NCBI GenBank assembly: GCA_002840405.1
Contig: PHAR01000011.1
Span: forward strand, 21,302 to 85,301
Direction of reading: 5' to 3'
DNA length: 64,000 nucleotides
Source: Deltaproteobacteria bacterium HGW-Deltaproteobacteria-8
GTDB lineage: Bacteria > Desulfobacterota > Desulfovibrionia > Desulfovibrionales > Desulfovibrionaceae
Positions 35,193 to 43,414 of the stretch are shown here, in pieces. The notes under the pieces were generated by a model, which ran no database searches, was not told the origin of the DNA, and saw only the letters and a program-made list of their open reading frames with translations. How positions within the stretch are numbered: the stretch's first letter is position 1; each line of letters opens with the position of its first letter. The translations under genes were made by a program, and so were the position numbers.

Positions 35193-36749
35193 ATGACGAT
35201 GTTCGACCGTAGCCAATTGCGCCTGTTCCCCATCAGCGAACGCATCCACGACCTGGGCCTGGATGTGATCATGGAGCTGCAGCCCACCGCCCCAGGCCCG
35301 GCCCTGGAGCGCCTGCGCCCCCTGGCGCCCTCCCTCATGCGGGCCAGGGAACTCGGCGCGGCGCGCATCCTGTTCATGGGTGCGCACGTCATCCGTTCCG
35401 GCGTGCAGCGCTACCTCATCGACCTCATGCGCCGGGGTTTCATCTCCTGCCTGGCCATGAACGGGGCAGGCCCCATCCACGACTTCGAGTTCGCCCTTTA
35501 CGGGGCGACCACCGAGAGTGTGGCCCGGTACATCGCCAGCGGGCAGTTTGGTCTGTGGCGCGAGACCGGGCGCATGAACGACGTCATGCGCGAGGCCTAC
35601 GCGGCCGACCCGCAGGCCGGGCTGGGCGCGGCCCTGGGCCGGGAGATCGCCGAAGGCGCGTACCCGCACAAGGGCCTGAGCCTCCTGGCCGAGGCCCACC
35701 GCCTGGGCGTCCCGGTCACCGTGCACATCGGCATCGGCCAGGACATCATCCACGAGCACCCAAACTTCGACCCCGCCGCCGCCGGGGCCCTGTCCTACAA
35801 CGACTTCCTTGCGCTCACGGCCCAGGTGCAGAACCTGGAGAATGGCGTGGTCATGAACTTCGGCAGCGGGGTCATGGCCCCGGAGGTCTACCTCAAGGCC
35901 CTGAGCATGGCCCGCAACGTGGCCCACGGCCGGGGCGAGAGCATCAAGCGCTTCACCACCCTGGTCTGCGACCTGCACGACCTGCCGGACAGTTACCGCG
36001 CCGAGCCGCCCAAGTCCGAACCGGCCTATTATTTCCGCCCCTGGAAGACCATGCTCGCGCGCACCGTGCGCGACGGCGGCGAGAGCCTCTACGTCAAGGG
36101 CCACCACGCCGAGACCATCCCCACCCTGTGGACGCTGCTGGACGAGCTGGAGACGGGCCGGACCGCCGTGCCACCGGTTGGGGCCTACGACGCGGCGGTC
36201 TGCTCCGAGTGCGGCCCGGACGCGCCGGCCAGCCAGGGCTGGGACCGGCCCAAGGTCCTGGACCTGTCCGAACTGGCCCAGGCCGTGGCCGGGATGCGCG
36301 CCAGGGGCCTCAGGGTGGTGCACGCCCACGGCTGCTTCGATCTCATGCACCCGGGGCACATCAAGTATTTCCAGGCCGCCCGGCGCATGGGCGACGCCCT
36401 GGTGGTCACGGTCTCGGCGGACCGCTTCGTGGACAAGGGGCCGGGCCGCCCGGCCTACACCGAGGCCCTGCGGGCTGAGAGCATCGCGGCACTGGAGTGC
36501 GTGGACCTCGTGGCCGTGAACCCCTGGCCCACCGCGGTGGAGACCCTCAGGCGGGTGCGCCCGGATGTCTACGTCAAGGGCCAGGAGTTCGAGACGCTCA
36601 CGGACGAGACAGGCAAGCTCCAGCAGGAGCACGCCGTGGCTGTGGAGTTGGGCATCGAGTTCGCCTTCACCCACGAGATCGTCTTTTCCTCCACCCAGCT
36701 GTTGAACGCGTATTTTCGCACCGCGCCGGACGCGGACCAGGGAGAGTGA
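35193..36749 (+). CDS. Fusion: deoxyhypusine-synthase-like domain plus HldE-type cytidylyltransferase
   Basis: This 518-residue protein has two parts. Residues 1-340 resemble deoxyhypusine/homospermidine synthase-like NAD-binding proteins (SGVQRYLIDLMRRGF, NGAGPIHDFEFALYGAT, NFGSGVMAPEVYLKALSMAR); this is a tentative fold call. Residues 360-510 are a cytidylyltransferase of the HldE-C/TagD type with HAHGCFDLMHPGHIKYFQ and the complete HxGH motif (HPGH, near 386-389), plus DVYVKGQEF. It may activate a sugar or polyol phosphate with CTP. The start may be 35193 or 35199. Its stop overlaps the next start (TGATG). Confidence 0.7.
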   Translation: MTMFDRSQLRLFPISERIHDLGLDVIMELQPTAPGPALERLRPLAPSLMRARELGAARILFMGAHVIRSGVQRYLIDLMRRGFISCLAMNGAGPIHDFEFALYGATTESVARYIASGQFGLWRETGRMNDVMREAYAADPQAGLGAALGREIAEGAYPHKGLSLLAEAHRLGVPVTVHIGIGQDIIHEHPNFDPAAAGALSYNDFLALTAQVQNLENGVVMNFGSGVMAPEVYLKALSMARNVAHGRGESIKRFTTLVCDLHDLPDSYRAEPPKSEPAYYFRPWKTMLARTVRDGGESLYVKGHHAETIPTLWTLLDELETGRTAVPPVGAYDAAVCSECGPDAPASQGWDRPKVLDLSELAQAVAGMRARGLRVVHAHGCFDLMHPGHIKYFQAARRMGDALVVTVSADRFVDKGPGRPAYTEALRAESIAALECVDLVAVNPWPTAVETLRRVRPDVYVKGQEFETLTDETGKLQQEHAVAVELGIEFAFTHEIVFSSTQLLNAYFRTAPDADQGE

Positions 36750-38302
36750 TGGCAAGCCAGGACAAGATCATCGGGCTGGACGAGCTGCTGGAGCGGGTTC
36801 AGGAGCTGAAGCAGGCTGGGCGCACCGTGGTGCAGTCCCACGGCATCTTCGACCTCATCCACCCGGGCATCATCCACCACCTGAACGAGGCCAAGTCCGT
36901 CGGCGACGTGCTCATCGTCACCGTGGTGCGCGACGCCGACGTGCGCCGCGGGCCGGGCCGGCCCGTTTTCCCGGACAAGCTGCGGGCCCAGAACGTGGCC
37001 TCCCTCGAAATGGTCGACCTCGTCTGCATCGTGGCCGAGGACATCCCGTTTGAGTGCGTCAAGCTCATCAACCCCAGCTTTTTCGCCAAGGGCCACGACC
37101 ACAAGCAGCGCGACAAGCAGGTTCACGACAAGATCTTCGAGACCGAGCGCCACCTCTACTTCGGCCGCACCGAGATATTCGAGACCAAGGGTGTGTCCTT
37201 CAGCTCCACCCAGTACATCTGCAACAACTGGGACGTGTTCCCTGAAGAGACCAAGCAGTTCCTGCGCCGCATGGCCCAGCAGTTCAGCTTCGAAGACATC
37301 CGCGGCGCGGTGAACAGCCTCTCCGGCACCCGCACCCTGATCATCGGCGACGGCATCATCGACGAGTACCACTACTGCACGGCCATGGGCCGGGCGGGCA
37401 AGTCGAACCTAGTGGTGAACAAGTACCTCAGCCACGAGCGCTTCGCTGGCGGCGTCTTCGCCATCGCCAACCATGTGGCCAGCATCTGCGATCATGTACG
37501 GCTGATCACGGTGCTCGGCCAGGGCGACCCCAACGAGGACTTCGCCGCTGCCGGGCTCAAGGACAACATCCAGGCCGACTTCTTCCACCGCTCCGACGGC
37601 CCGACCATCGTCAAGAAGCGCTACGTGGACATCAACTCGAACCAGAAGATCTTCGAGGTCAACTACTTAAACGAGCACGACATCGACGCCGAGTGCGAGG
37701 ACGCGGTCATCGCCCACCTGGAGGCCGTGCTGCCGGACTACGATGTGGTCCTGGTGTCCGACTTCGGCCACGGATTCATCAGCGAGCGCATCATCCGCCT
37801 CTTGGAAGCCCGCGCCAAGCGGCTCTGCGTGAACACCCAGACCAACGCCGCCAACACTGGCTTCAACATGGTCACCAAGTACAACAAGCCGGACTTCGTC
37901 TGCCTGGACGAGACCGAGGCCCGGCTGGCCATGCAGAACCGCTTCGGCGACATCAACGACGTGCTCACCAGCCTGTCTGCGGCGATGTGCGCCAAGGAGC
38001 TCGTCATCACCCTGGGCAAGAAGGGCTCCGTGGGCATGAGCCAGGGCGGCAAGGCGCACTTCACGCCCATTTTCTCCTCCCGCGTGATCGACACCATCGG
38101 CGCGGGCGACGCGGTGTTCTCCTACGCGGCCATCTGCTTCGCCCAAGGCCTGCCCCTGGAACTGCTCCAGTTCATCGGCAACGTGGTCGGGGCCCTGGCG
38201 GTGCAGATCGTCTGCAACAAGAAATCGGTGGAGAAGCACGAACTGCTCCAATTCATCGCCGTGATCCTGCAGCAGGACGTCTCGGCCCGCTCCCCGGACT
38301 AG
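36749..38302 (+). CDS. Bifunctional nucleotidyltransferase / PfkB-family kinase in reversed HldE order
   Basis: This 517-residue protein has a nucleotidyltransferase fold first (residues 25-165, VQSHGIFDLIHPGIIHHLN, FAKGHDHK) and a PfkB/ribokinase fold second (about 185-505; GDGIIDEYHYC, RFAGGVFAIANHVAS, catalytic DTIGAGDAVFSYAA). In HldE (heptose phosphate kinase/adenylyltransferase) the kinase comes first, so the order is swapped. The usual HxGH reads HPGI here, losing the second His, so the N-domain may be weak or altered. It most likely phosphorylates and activates a sugar together with the adjacent fusion protein. Start and previous stop overlap. Confidence 0.78.
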   Translation: MASQDKIIGLDELLERVQELKQAGRTVVQSHGIFDLIHPGIIHHLNEAKSVGDVLIVTVVRDADVRRGPGRPVFPDKLRAQNVASLEMVDLVCIVAEDIPFECVKLINPSFFAKGHDHKQRDKQVHDKIFETERHLYFGRTEIFETKGVSFSSTQYICNNWDVFPEETKQFLRRMAQQFSFEDIRGAVNSLSGTRTLIIGDGIIDEYHYCTAMGRAGKSNLVVNKYLSHERFAGGVFAIANHVASICDHVRLITVLGQGDPNEDFAAAGLKDNIQADFFHRSDGPTIVKKRYVDINSNQKIFEVNYLNEHDIDAECEDAVIAHLEAVLPDYDVVLVSDFGHGFISERIIRLLEARAKRLCVNTQTNAANTGFNMVTKYNKPDFVCLDETEARLAMQNRFGDINDVLTSLSAAMCAKELVITLGKKGSVGMSQGGKAHFTPIFSSRVIDTIGAGDAVFSYAAICFAQGLPLELLQFIGNVVGALAVQIVCNKKSVEKHELLQFIAVILQQDVSARSPD

Positions 38303-38392
38303 GGGGCGAGGGTTTCGCTTCCCTTCCGCTCCGGCAGAGGGTAGAGCCGTTTCGGCTTCGGCTCGCAACAGAATAGAGGCAAGGTGACGCGC

Positions 38393-39460
38393 ATGGACAA
38401 ATTCAAGATCGACAGCCACAAGCTCAACTACCACCCGGCGCGCGTGGGCGCGTGGGCCGCAGGCGAGCGGATCTACCCGATCTACATGGAGATCAGCCCC
38501 TCTGGCGCGTGCAACCACCGCTGCACCTTCTGCGGCCTGGACTTCATGGGCTACGCCGCGCACAGGCTCGAGACCGCCATGCTCAAGGAGCGCCTGTCCG
38601 AGCTGGGGCGCCTGGGCCTCAAGAGCGTCATGTACGCGGGCGAGGGCGAGCCCTTCCTGCACCCGGACATGGCCGAGATCATCCTGCACACCAAGGCCGC
38701 GGGCATTGATGTGGCCCTGACCACCAATGGTACGCTCATGGACGAGGACACCGCCCGGCGCGTCCTGCCCTCGGTCAGCTGGATCAAGGTCAGCTGCAAC
38801 GCGGGCAACGCCGAAACCTACGCCGCCGTCCACCGCGTCAAGCCCGCGCAGTTCGACTTGGCCGTGCGCAACATGGCCCGGGCCGTGGAGCTTCGCCGCG
38901 AGCTGGGCTCCGCCTGCACCCTGGGCGTGCAGAGCCTGCTGCTGCCCGAGAACCGGGACAGCATGCTCGACCTGGCGCGCACCGCGCGCGACATCGGGCT
39001 CGACTACCTCGTGGTCAAGCCCTACTCCCAGCATCCTTCAAGCGTCACCGACCAGTACAAGGACATCAGCTACGCGGACTCCGAGGCCCTGGCCCGGGAG
39101 CTGCGCGAGCTGTCCACGGACACGTTCAGCGTCATCGTGCGCCTGGGGGCCATGAAGAAGTGGGACGAAAAGGCCCGACCCTACGCCAAGTGCCAGGCCC
39201 TGCCCTTCTGGTCCTACATCGACGCGCGCGGCGGGGTGTGGGGCTGCAGCGTCTTCCTCGGCGACGAGCGCTTCCTCTACGGCGACATCCATGAGCAGAG
39301 CTTTGAGGACATCTGGACCGGGGAAAGGCGCCGCAAGGCCCTGGAATGGTTTGACAGCGAGTTTGACTGCGGCGCCTGCCGCGTGAACTGCCGCATGGAC
39401 GAAATCAACCGCTACCTGTGGGAGCTCAAGCACCCCGGGCCCCACGTCAACTTTATCTAG
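38393..39460 (+). CDS. Radical SAM protein with SPASM-like Cys tail
   Basis: This protein is 355 residues from the ATG at 38393 (AAGG upstream; a GTG at 38384 is an alternative). The CxxxCxxC cluster motif is GACNHRCTFCG with Cys40, Cys44 and Cys47, followed by the GE motif AGEGEPFLHPD and TTNGTLM. The C-terminus has Cys residues in KCQALPFWSYIDARG, WGCSVFLGD and FDCGACRVNCR, which could hold an auxiliary Fe-S cluster as in SPASM enzymes. Within the glycan operon it may catalyse a radical modification (epimerisation, deoxygenation or C-C chemistry) of a sugar or carrier; the reaction is unknown. Confidence 0.83.
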   Translation: MDKFKIDSHKLNYHPARVGAWAAGERIYPIYMEISPSGACNHRCTFCGLDFMGYAAHRLETAMLKERLSELGRLGLKSVMYAGEGEPFLHPDMAEIILHTKAAGIDVALTTNGTLMDEDTARRVLPSVSWIKVSCNAGNAETYAAVHRVKPAQFDLAVRNMARAVELRRELGSACTLGVQSLLLPENRDSMLDLARTARDIGLDYLVVKPYSQHPSSVTDQYKDISYADSEALARELRELSTDTFSVIVRLGAMKKWDEKARPYAKCQALPFWSYIDARGGVWGCSVFLGDERFLYGDIHEQSFEDIWTGERRRKALEWFDSEFDCGACRVNCRMDEINRYLWELKHPGPHVNFI

Positions 39461-39470
39461 GGGACGCACA

Positions 39471-40451
39471 GTGTACGCAATCGCCCCGGCCACCCAGCTC
39501 GAGCTGTTCTGGATGATGCTCTTCATCCGCCGCTTCGAGGAAAAGATCTGCGAGGTCTATGGCGCCCAGGACATGAAGACCCCGGTGCATCTGTGCATCG
39601 GCCAGGAGGCCATCGCCGCCGGCGTGTGCGCGCACCTGGACCGCGCCGACCACCTCACGACCACCCACCGAGGCCACGGCCACTGCCTAGCCAAGGGCAT
39701 GGACCCCTACCGGCTCTACGCCGAGTTCTACGGCCGCACCGAGGGCTGCTGCCACGGCAAGGGCGGCTCCATGCATCCCGCAGACCCCGAGCTGGGTATT
39801 TCCGGCACCTCGGCCATCGTGGGCGGCGGCATCCCCACGGCCGTGGGCGCGGCCCTGGCCAGCTTTCTGCGCCGTGAAAAGCGCGTGTCCGTGGTCTTTT
39901 TCGGCGACGGCGCCTCGGAAGAGGGTGTGTTCCACGAGAGCCTGAACTTCGCGGCCCTGAAGAAGCTGCCCGTGGTCTTCGTGTGCGAAAACAATTTCTA
40001 CGCCACAGGTTCGCCGCTGTCCTCGCGCCAGCCGCACCCGGAGATCTGGCGGCACGCGGCGGGCTACGGCATCCCCGGCCTGGCCGCGGATGGCAACGAC
40101 GTGCTGGCCGTGTACGCCAGCGCGGCCGGGGCCGTGGCCCGGGCCCGCGCCGGGGAGGGGCCCACGCTGCTCGAATACACGACCTACCGCTGGAAGGGCC
40201 ACGTGGGCCCGGACTGCGACTGCGCGCGCGGGGTGCGCCCCCTGGCCGAGCTTGAGGCCTGGCAGGAGCGCTGCCCGGTGGCCGGATTTTTGAAGAAATT
40301 GCTGGAGGCGGGCCTCGTCACCCAGGCGCAGTACGACGCCCGGCTGGCGGAGATGGACGCGCGCCTCGACGCGGACCTTGCCAAGGCCAAGGCCGCGCCC
40401 TACCCAGAGCCCCATGCCCTGCATGCGGACGTCTACCACCAAAGGTCGTAA
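39471..40451 (+). CDS. TPP-dependent dehydrogenase/decarboxylase E1 alpha subunit
   Basis: This protein is 326 residues from a GTG at 39471 with AGGGG seven bases upstream. Typical E1-alpha features are FIRRFEEKICEVYG, the RGHGHCLAKG loop, GCCHGKGGSMH, and the TPP-binding motif GDGASEEGVFHESLNFA (from about residue 145) ending in CENN. Family members oxidise pyruvate, acetoin or branched 2-oxo acids with E2 and E3, but neither is encoded nearby. In a glycan operon it could act alone as a decarboxylase or carboligase. The beta subunit follows after 4 bases. Confidence 0.88.
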   Translation: MYAIAPATQLELFWMMLFIRRFEEKICEVYGAQDMKTPVHLCIGQEAIAAGVCAHLDRADHLTTTHRGHGHCLAKGMDPYRLYAEFYGRTEGCCHGKGGSMHPADPELGISGTSAIVGGGIPTAVGAALASFLRREKRVSVVFFGDGASEEGVFHESLNFAALKKLPVVFVCENNFYATGSPLSSRQPHPEIWRHAAGYGIPGLAADGNDVLAVYASAAGAVARARAGEGPTLLEYTTYRWKGHVGPDCDCARGVRPLAELEAWQERCPVAGFLKKLLEAGLVTQAQYDARLAEMDARLDADLAKAKAAPYPEPHALHADVYHQRS

Positions 40452-40455
40452 GCCC

Positions 40456-41499
40456 GTGCCCTGGACAAAAATCATTCTCGACAAGAGCGCAGCGCTTTCC
40501 AAACTCACCGAGGGCGGACTGCGTGCGGCCACCTATTGCGAGGCCCTGTGTGAGGCCCAGGCCCAGCTCCTGGAGACCGACGACGCAGTGTTCCTGCTGG
40601 GTGAGGGCCTGGACGAACCGGGCGGGGTCTTCGGGTCCATTGCCGGGCTCTCCGAGCGCTTCGGCAACCGCCGCGTGCTGGACAGCCCCCTGGCCGAGAA
40701 CGGCATGACCGGCATCGCCGTGGGCGCGGCCATGGTCGGCATGCGGCCCATCTTCATCCACATGCGCATGGATTTCCTGCCCATGTGCATGGACCAGATC
40801 GTGAACCACGCGGCCAAGTGGAATTACATGACCGGCGGGCGGACCAACGTGCCCCTGGTCATCCGCAGCATCATCGGGCGCGGCTGGGGCTCCGCGGCGC
40901 AGCACTCCCAGGGCCTGCACGGGTTCTTCGCGCAGGTCCCCGGCCTCAAGGTCGTGCTGCCCAGCACCCCCTACGACGCCAAGGGCCTGCTCATCGCCGC
41001 CGTGCGCGATGGCAACCCGGTCATGTTCATCGAGCACCGTTGGCTCTACGCCAACACCGGCTTTGTCCCGGCTGAGATGTACGAGGTACCCCTGGGCCAG
41101 GGCGTGGTGCGGCGCAAGGGCCGCGACATCACCGTTGTGGCCCTGTCGCACATGGTCTGGGCGGCCATCCGCGCGGCCGAGATCCTGGCCACGGAGGGCA
41201 TCGACGTGGAGGTCATCGACCCGCGCACGGTGCGCCCCCTGGACGCTGGGCTGATCTGCGAGTCCGTGGCCCGCACCGGGCGGCTGGTCATTGCCGACGT
41301 GGCCAGCCCCAGCGGCGGCTGCTCGGCCGAGATCGCCGCCTGCGTGGCCGAGTCCGAGGCCGTGCGCACGCTCAAGGCGCCCCTCCGCAGGGTCGGCTTC
41401 GCCGAAACGCCCACCCCGTGCAGCCCTGTACTGGAGGCCGCCTTTTACCCGGACCACACCCACATCGCCGACGCCGTGCGCGCCTGCATGCAGGCCTGA
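40456..41499 (+). CDS. TPP-dependent dehydrogenase/decarboxylase E1 beta subunit
   Basis: This protein is 347 residues from a GTG at 40456, 4 bases after the alpha stop. It has the transketolase pyrimidine-binding domain (VFLLGEGLDEPGGVFG, DSPLAENGMTGIAVGAAMVG) and C-terminal transketolase domain (EVIDPRTVRPLD, GGCSAEIAACV). Glu in SPLAENG is the conserved TPP-activating region. About 25 residues precede the usual start, perhaps a short extension. With the alpha subunit it forms a heterotetramer, but the acceptor for its two-carbon unit is unknown as no lipoyl E2 is present. Confidence 0.88.
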   Translation: MPWTKIILDKSAALSKLTEGGLRAATYCEALCEAQAQLLETDDAVFLLGEGLDEPGGVFGSIAGLSERFGNRRVLDSPLAENGMTGIAVGAAMVGMRPIFIHMRMDFLPMCMDQIVNHAAKWNYMTGGRTNVPLVIRSIIGRGWGSAAQHSQGLHGFFAQVPGLKVVLPSTPYDAKGLLIAAVRDGNPVMFIEHRWLYANTGFVPAEMYEVPLGQGVVRRKGRDITVVALSHMVWAAIRAAEILATEGIDVEVIDPRTVRPLDAGLICESVARTGRLVIADVASPSGGCSAEIAACVAESEAVRTLKAPLRRVGFAETPTPCSPVLEAAFYPDHTHIADAVRACMQA

Positions 41500-41506
41500 G
41501 GAACGC

Positions 41507-42265
41507 ATGGACAAGACACTCAGCATCGTCATCCCGGCCTTCAACGAGGCCGCCAACATCAAGGCCACCGTGGACGAGGTCCTCAAGGCCATCGGCGGCA
41601 GCTTCGTGGACTTTGAGCTGATCATCGTCAACGATGGTAGCGCGGACGACACGGGCCGGATCATAGACGAACTGGGCGCCGCCGACCCGCACGTGAAGCC
41701 CGTGCACAACGAGCAGAACATGGGATTCGGAGCGTCCTACCGGCGCGGGGTGGGCCTGGCGCGCATGAACTACGTGGGAGTTTTTCCCGGCGACAACGAG
41801 ATCATCGGCCGGTCCATCGCCCGCATCCTGGCCCTGGTGGGCAGTGCGGACATCATCGTGCCCTTCACCATGAACATGGAGGTGCGCCCATATTCGCGCC
41901 GCCTGTTCTCGCGCCTTTACACGCTGATCATGAACATGGTCTTCACCTGCGAGCTGCAGTACTACAACGGGCCGGTCATCCACAGGCGCGACGTGCTCCA
42001 GGCCACGCCCATAAACACCAGCGGGTTCGCCTTCCAGTCCACGCTCCTGGTGCGCCTGATCCGCAGTGGCCACTCCTTCATCGAGGTGCCCATGTACCTG
42101 CGCCCGCGCCTGGGCGGCCGCTCCACCGCCCTCAAGCTCAAGAACGTTCTGAGCGTCTGTCTGGCCATCGTCCGGCTGGCCAAGACCGTGCATGTGGACG
42201 AAAAAAGTCGCTACTCCGAGCCGAACAACCGCGTCATGTTCCCCAACACGCCGCCGGGCTCGTAG
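41507..42265 (+). CDS. Glycosyltransferase, GT2 family (dolichol-phosphate-mannose-synthase-like)
   Basis: This 252-residue protein begins LSIVIPAFNEAANIKATVDEV in parts, with LIIVNDGSADDTGRIID and FPGDNEI replacing the DxD region, and the polyprenyl-phosphate type NMGFGASYRRGVGLAR. This pattern fits DPM1/ArnC-like enzymes that load a sugar on undecaprenyl phosphate. It lacks C-terminal membrane helices, so it is a peripheral cytosolic enzyme. AGGA lies before the ATG, 7 bases after the E1-beta stop. It may prepare the lipid-linked donor used by the YfhO-like protein. Confidence 0.85.
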   Translation: MDKTLSIVIPAFNEAANIKATVDEVLKAIGGSFVDFELIIVNDGSADDTGRIIDELGAADPHVKPVHNEQNMGFGASYRRGVGLARMNYVGVFPGDNEIIGRSIARILALVGSADIIVPFTMNMEVRPYSRRLFSRLYTLIMNMVFTCELQYYNGPVIHRRDVLQATPINTSGFAFQSTLLVRLIRSGHSFIEVPMYLRPRLGGRSTALKLKNVLSVCLAIVRLAKTVHVDEKSRYSEPNNRVMFPNTPPGS

Positions 42266-42300
42266 AAACAGGCCAGAGGACCAGCCGCGGCAAGGCGAGG

Positions 42301-42834
42301 ATGATGAAAGACATGCTTCTGGGAGGCCTCTGCCTCTTCACCCTGTGCCAGCTGGCGCACATCGCCGTCTGGCGCGTCCGCGTGCCCCAGGCCTATCCCC
42401 TGTGGCTGCTCGGGGTCTTCGTGGCCTTGCCCACTCTGGGCCTGGGGGGCTGGCTCTGTTGGCTGGCCCTTTCCGGCAGCCCGCTCTGGGGCCGCGACCT
42501 GCTGGTCAGCGTTTTTGGGGCCTATGTGCTGCACGGGGCACTGAGCGGGGTTTACGCCATCGCCTACCCCGGGGTCATCCACTTCAGCCCCACAGTGGAG
42601 ATCGTCAAGGCCATCGCCGCGGGCATGCCGCGCGGCGTCACTGTCGGCGAACTCGACCTGCCCCTGTTCACGCCGGACAACATGTTCGCCATGCGCCTGG
42701 AGAACCTCCTCAAGGCCGGGATGATCGAGCGGCGCAACGGGCTGCTGGTGCCCACGGCCAAAGGCGCGCGCATCGCCCGCGCCTTTGTGCTTTTCCGCAG
42801 GCTGCTGGGGCTGCCGGAACTGGGAGGGGGCTAA
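42301..42834 (+). CDS. Membrane protein with winged-helix-like tail
   Basis: This 177-residue protein has three hydrophobic helices (residues 5-22, 32-58, 65-95) followed by a cytosolic segment MRLENLLKAGMIERRNGLLVPTAKGAR that reads like a winged-helix domain (helix, wing, TxKG). No family was recognised. It has the same overall plan as the next gene, which overlaps it (TAATG), suggesting a pair of small membrane subunits. A role in polymer export or assembly is inferred from the operon only. Confidence 0.6.
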   Translation: MMKDMLLGGLCLFTLCQLAHIAVWRVRVPQAYPLWLLGVFVALPTLGLGGWLCWLALSGSPLWGRDLLVSVFGAYVLHGALSGVYAIAYPGVIHFSPTVEIVKAIAAGMPRGVTVGELDLPLFTPDNMFAMRLENLLKAGMIERRNGLLVPTAKGARIARAFVLFRRLLGLPELGGG

Positions 42835-43412
42835 TGGACGCGAAGCTGAACCTGGTGCTGGTGCTCCTGGCTTCGCCGCTGGCGGTGTTCGCGCTGAACA
42901 TCCTGGTGCACGCCTTGTTCAGAGCTTTTGGCATGCCCTTTGTGGCGCAAAAGACAGTCTTTCTCTGCGCCCTGGCGGGCAATGTCCCGGTGTTCGCCGC
43001 CGCCTGGTGGTTCTCCCTGCGTCATGTGGCCGACCCGCTGGAGCTGGCCTTTGGCCTGGCCTTCGTCTTCTGCCTGCACAACGCCCTGGGCTGTTTCTAC
43101 TACCAGTGTTTCAGCCTGAGCGAGACCTCACTGCATATCCACGCCCTTACCGAGGTGTATCTGGGGCGCAACAGGGACGAAACCCCTGGCGCAGGCGTCA
43201 ACACTGGTGTTCAGGCAAGCAAAGAGGTGGCGCTGGAGGCGGACGAGGCAGTGGCCGTGCGGCTGAACCGGCTGCTGGAGCTGGGGCAGGTCTGCAAGGA
43301 TGGCAACCGCTACCTGCTCACCGGCGGCATCTTCCTGCACGTCTCCAGGCTCTTCGATTTCTGGCGCTGGCTCATCGGCTGCAGCGCCCCGGAGCCTGGA
43401 AAGCGCCCCTGA
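42834..43412 (+). CDS. Second membrane protein with winged-helix-like tail
   Basis: This protein is 192 residues from an ATG overlapping the preceding stop. Helices lie near residues 6-25, 37-55 and 62-82. A cytosolic segment VRLNRLLELGQVCKDGNRYLLT has the same rhythm as its neighbour. The middle (SLHIHALTEVYLGRN) is polar. It is the last gene of the rightward operon and is convergent with the flippase-like gene, with 2 bases between stops. No family recognised. Confidence 0.58.
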   Translation: MDAKLNLVLVLLASPLAVFALNILVHALFRAFGMPFVAQKTVFLCALAGNVPVFAAAWWFSLRHVADPLELAFGLAFVFCLHNALGCFYYQCFSLSETSLHIHALTEVYLGRNRDETPGAGVNTGVQASKEVALEADEAVAVRLNRLLELGQVCKDGNRYLLTGGIFLHVSRLFDFWRWLIGCSAPEPGKRP

Positions 43413-43414
43413 AC

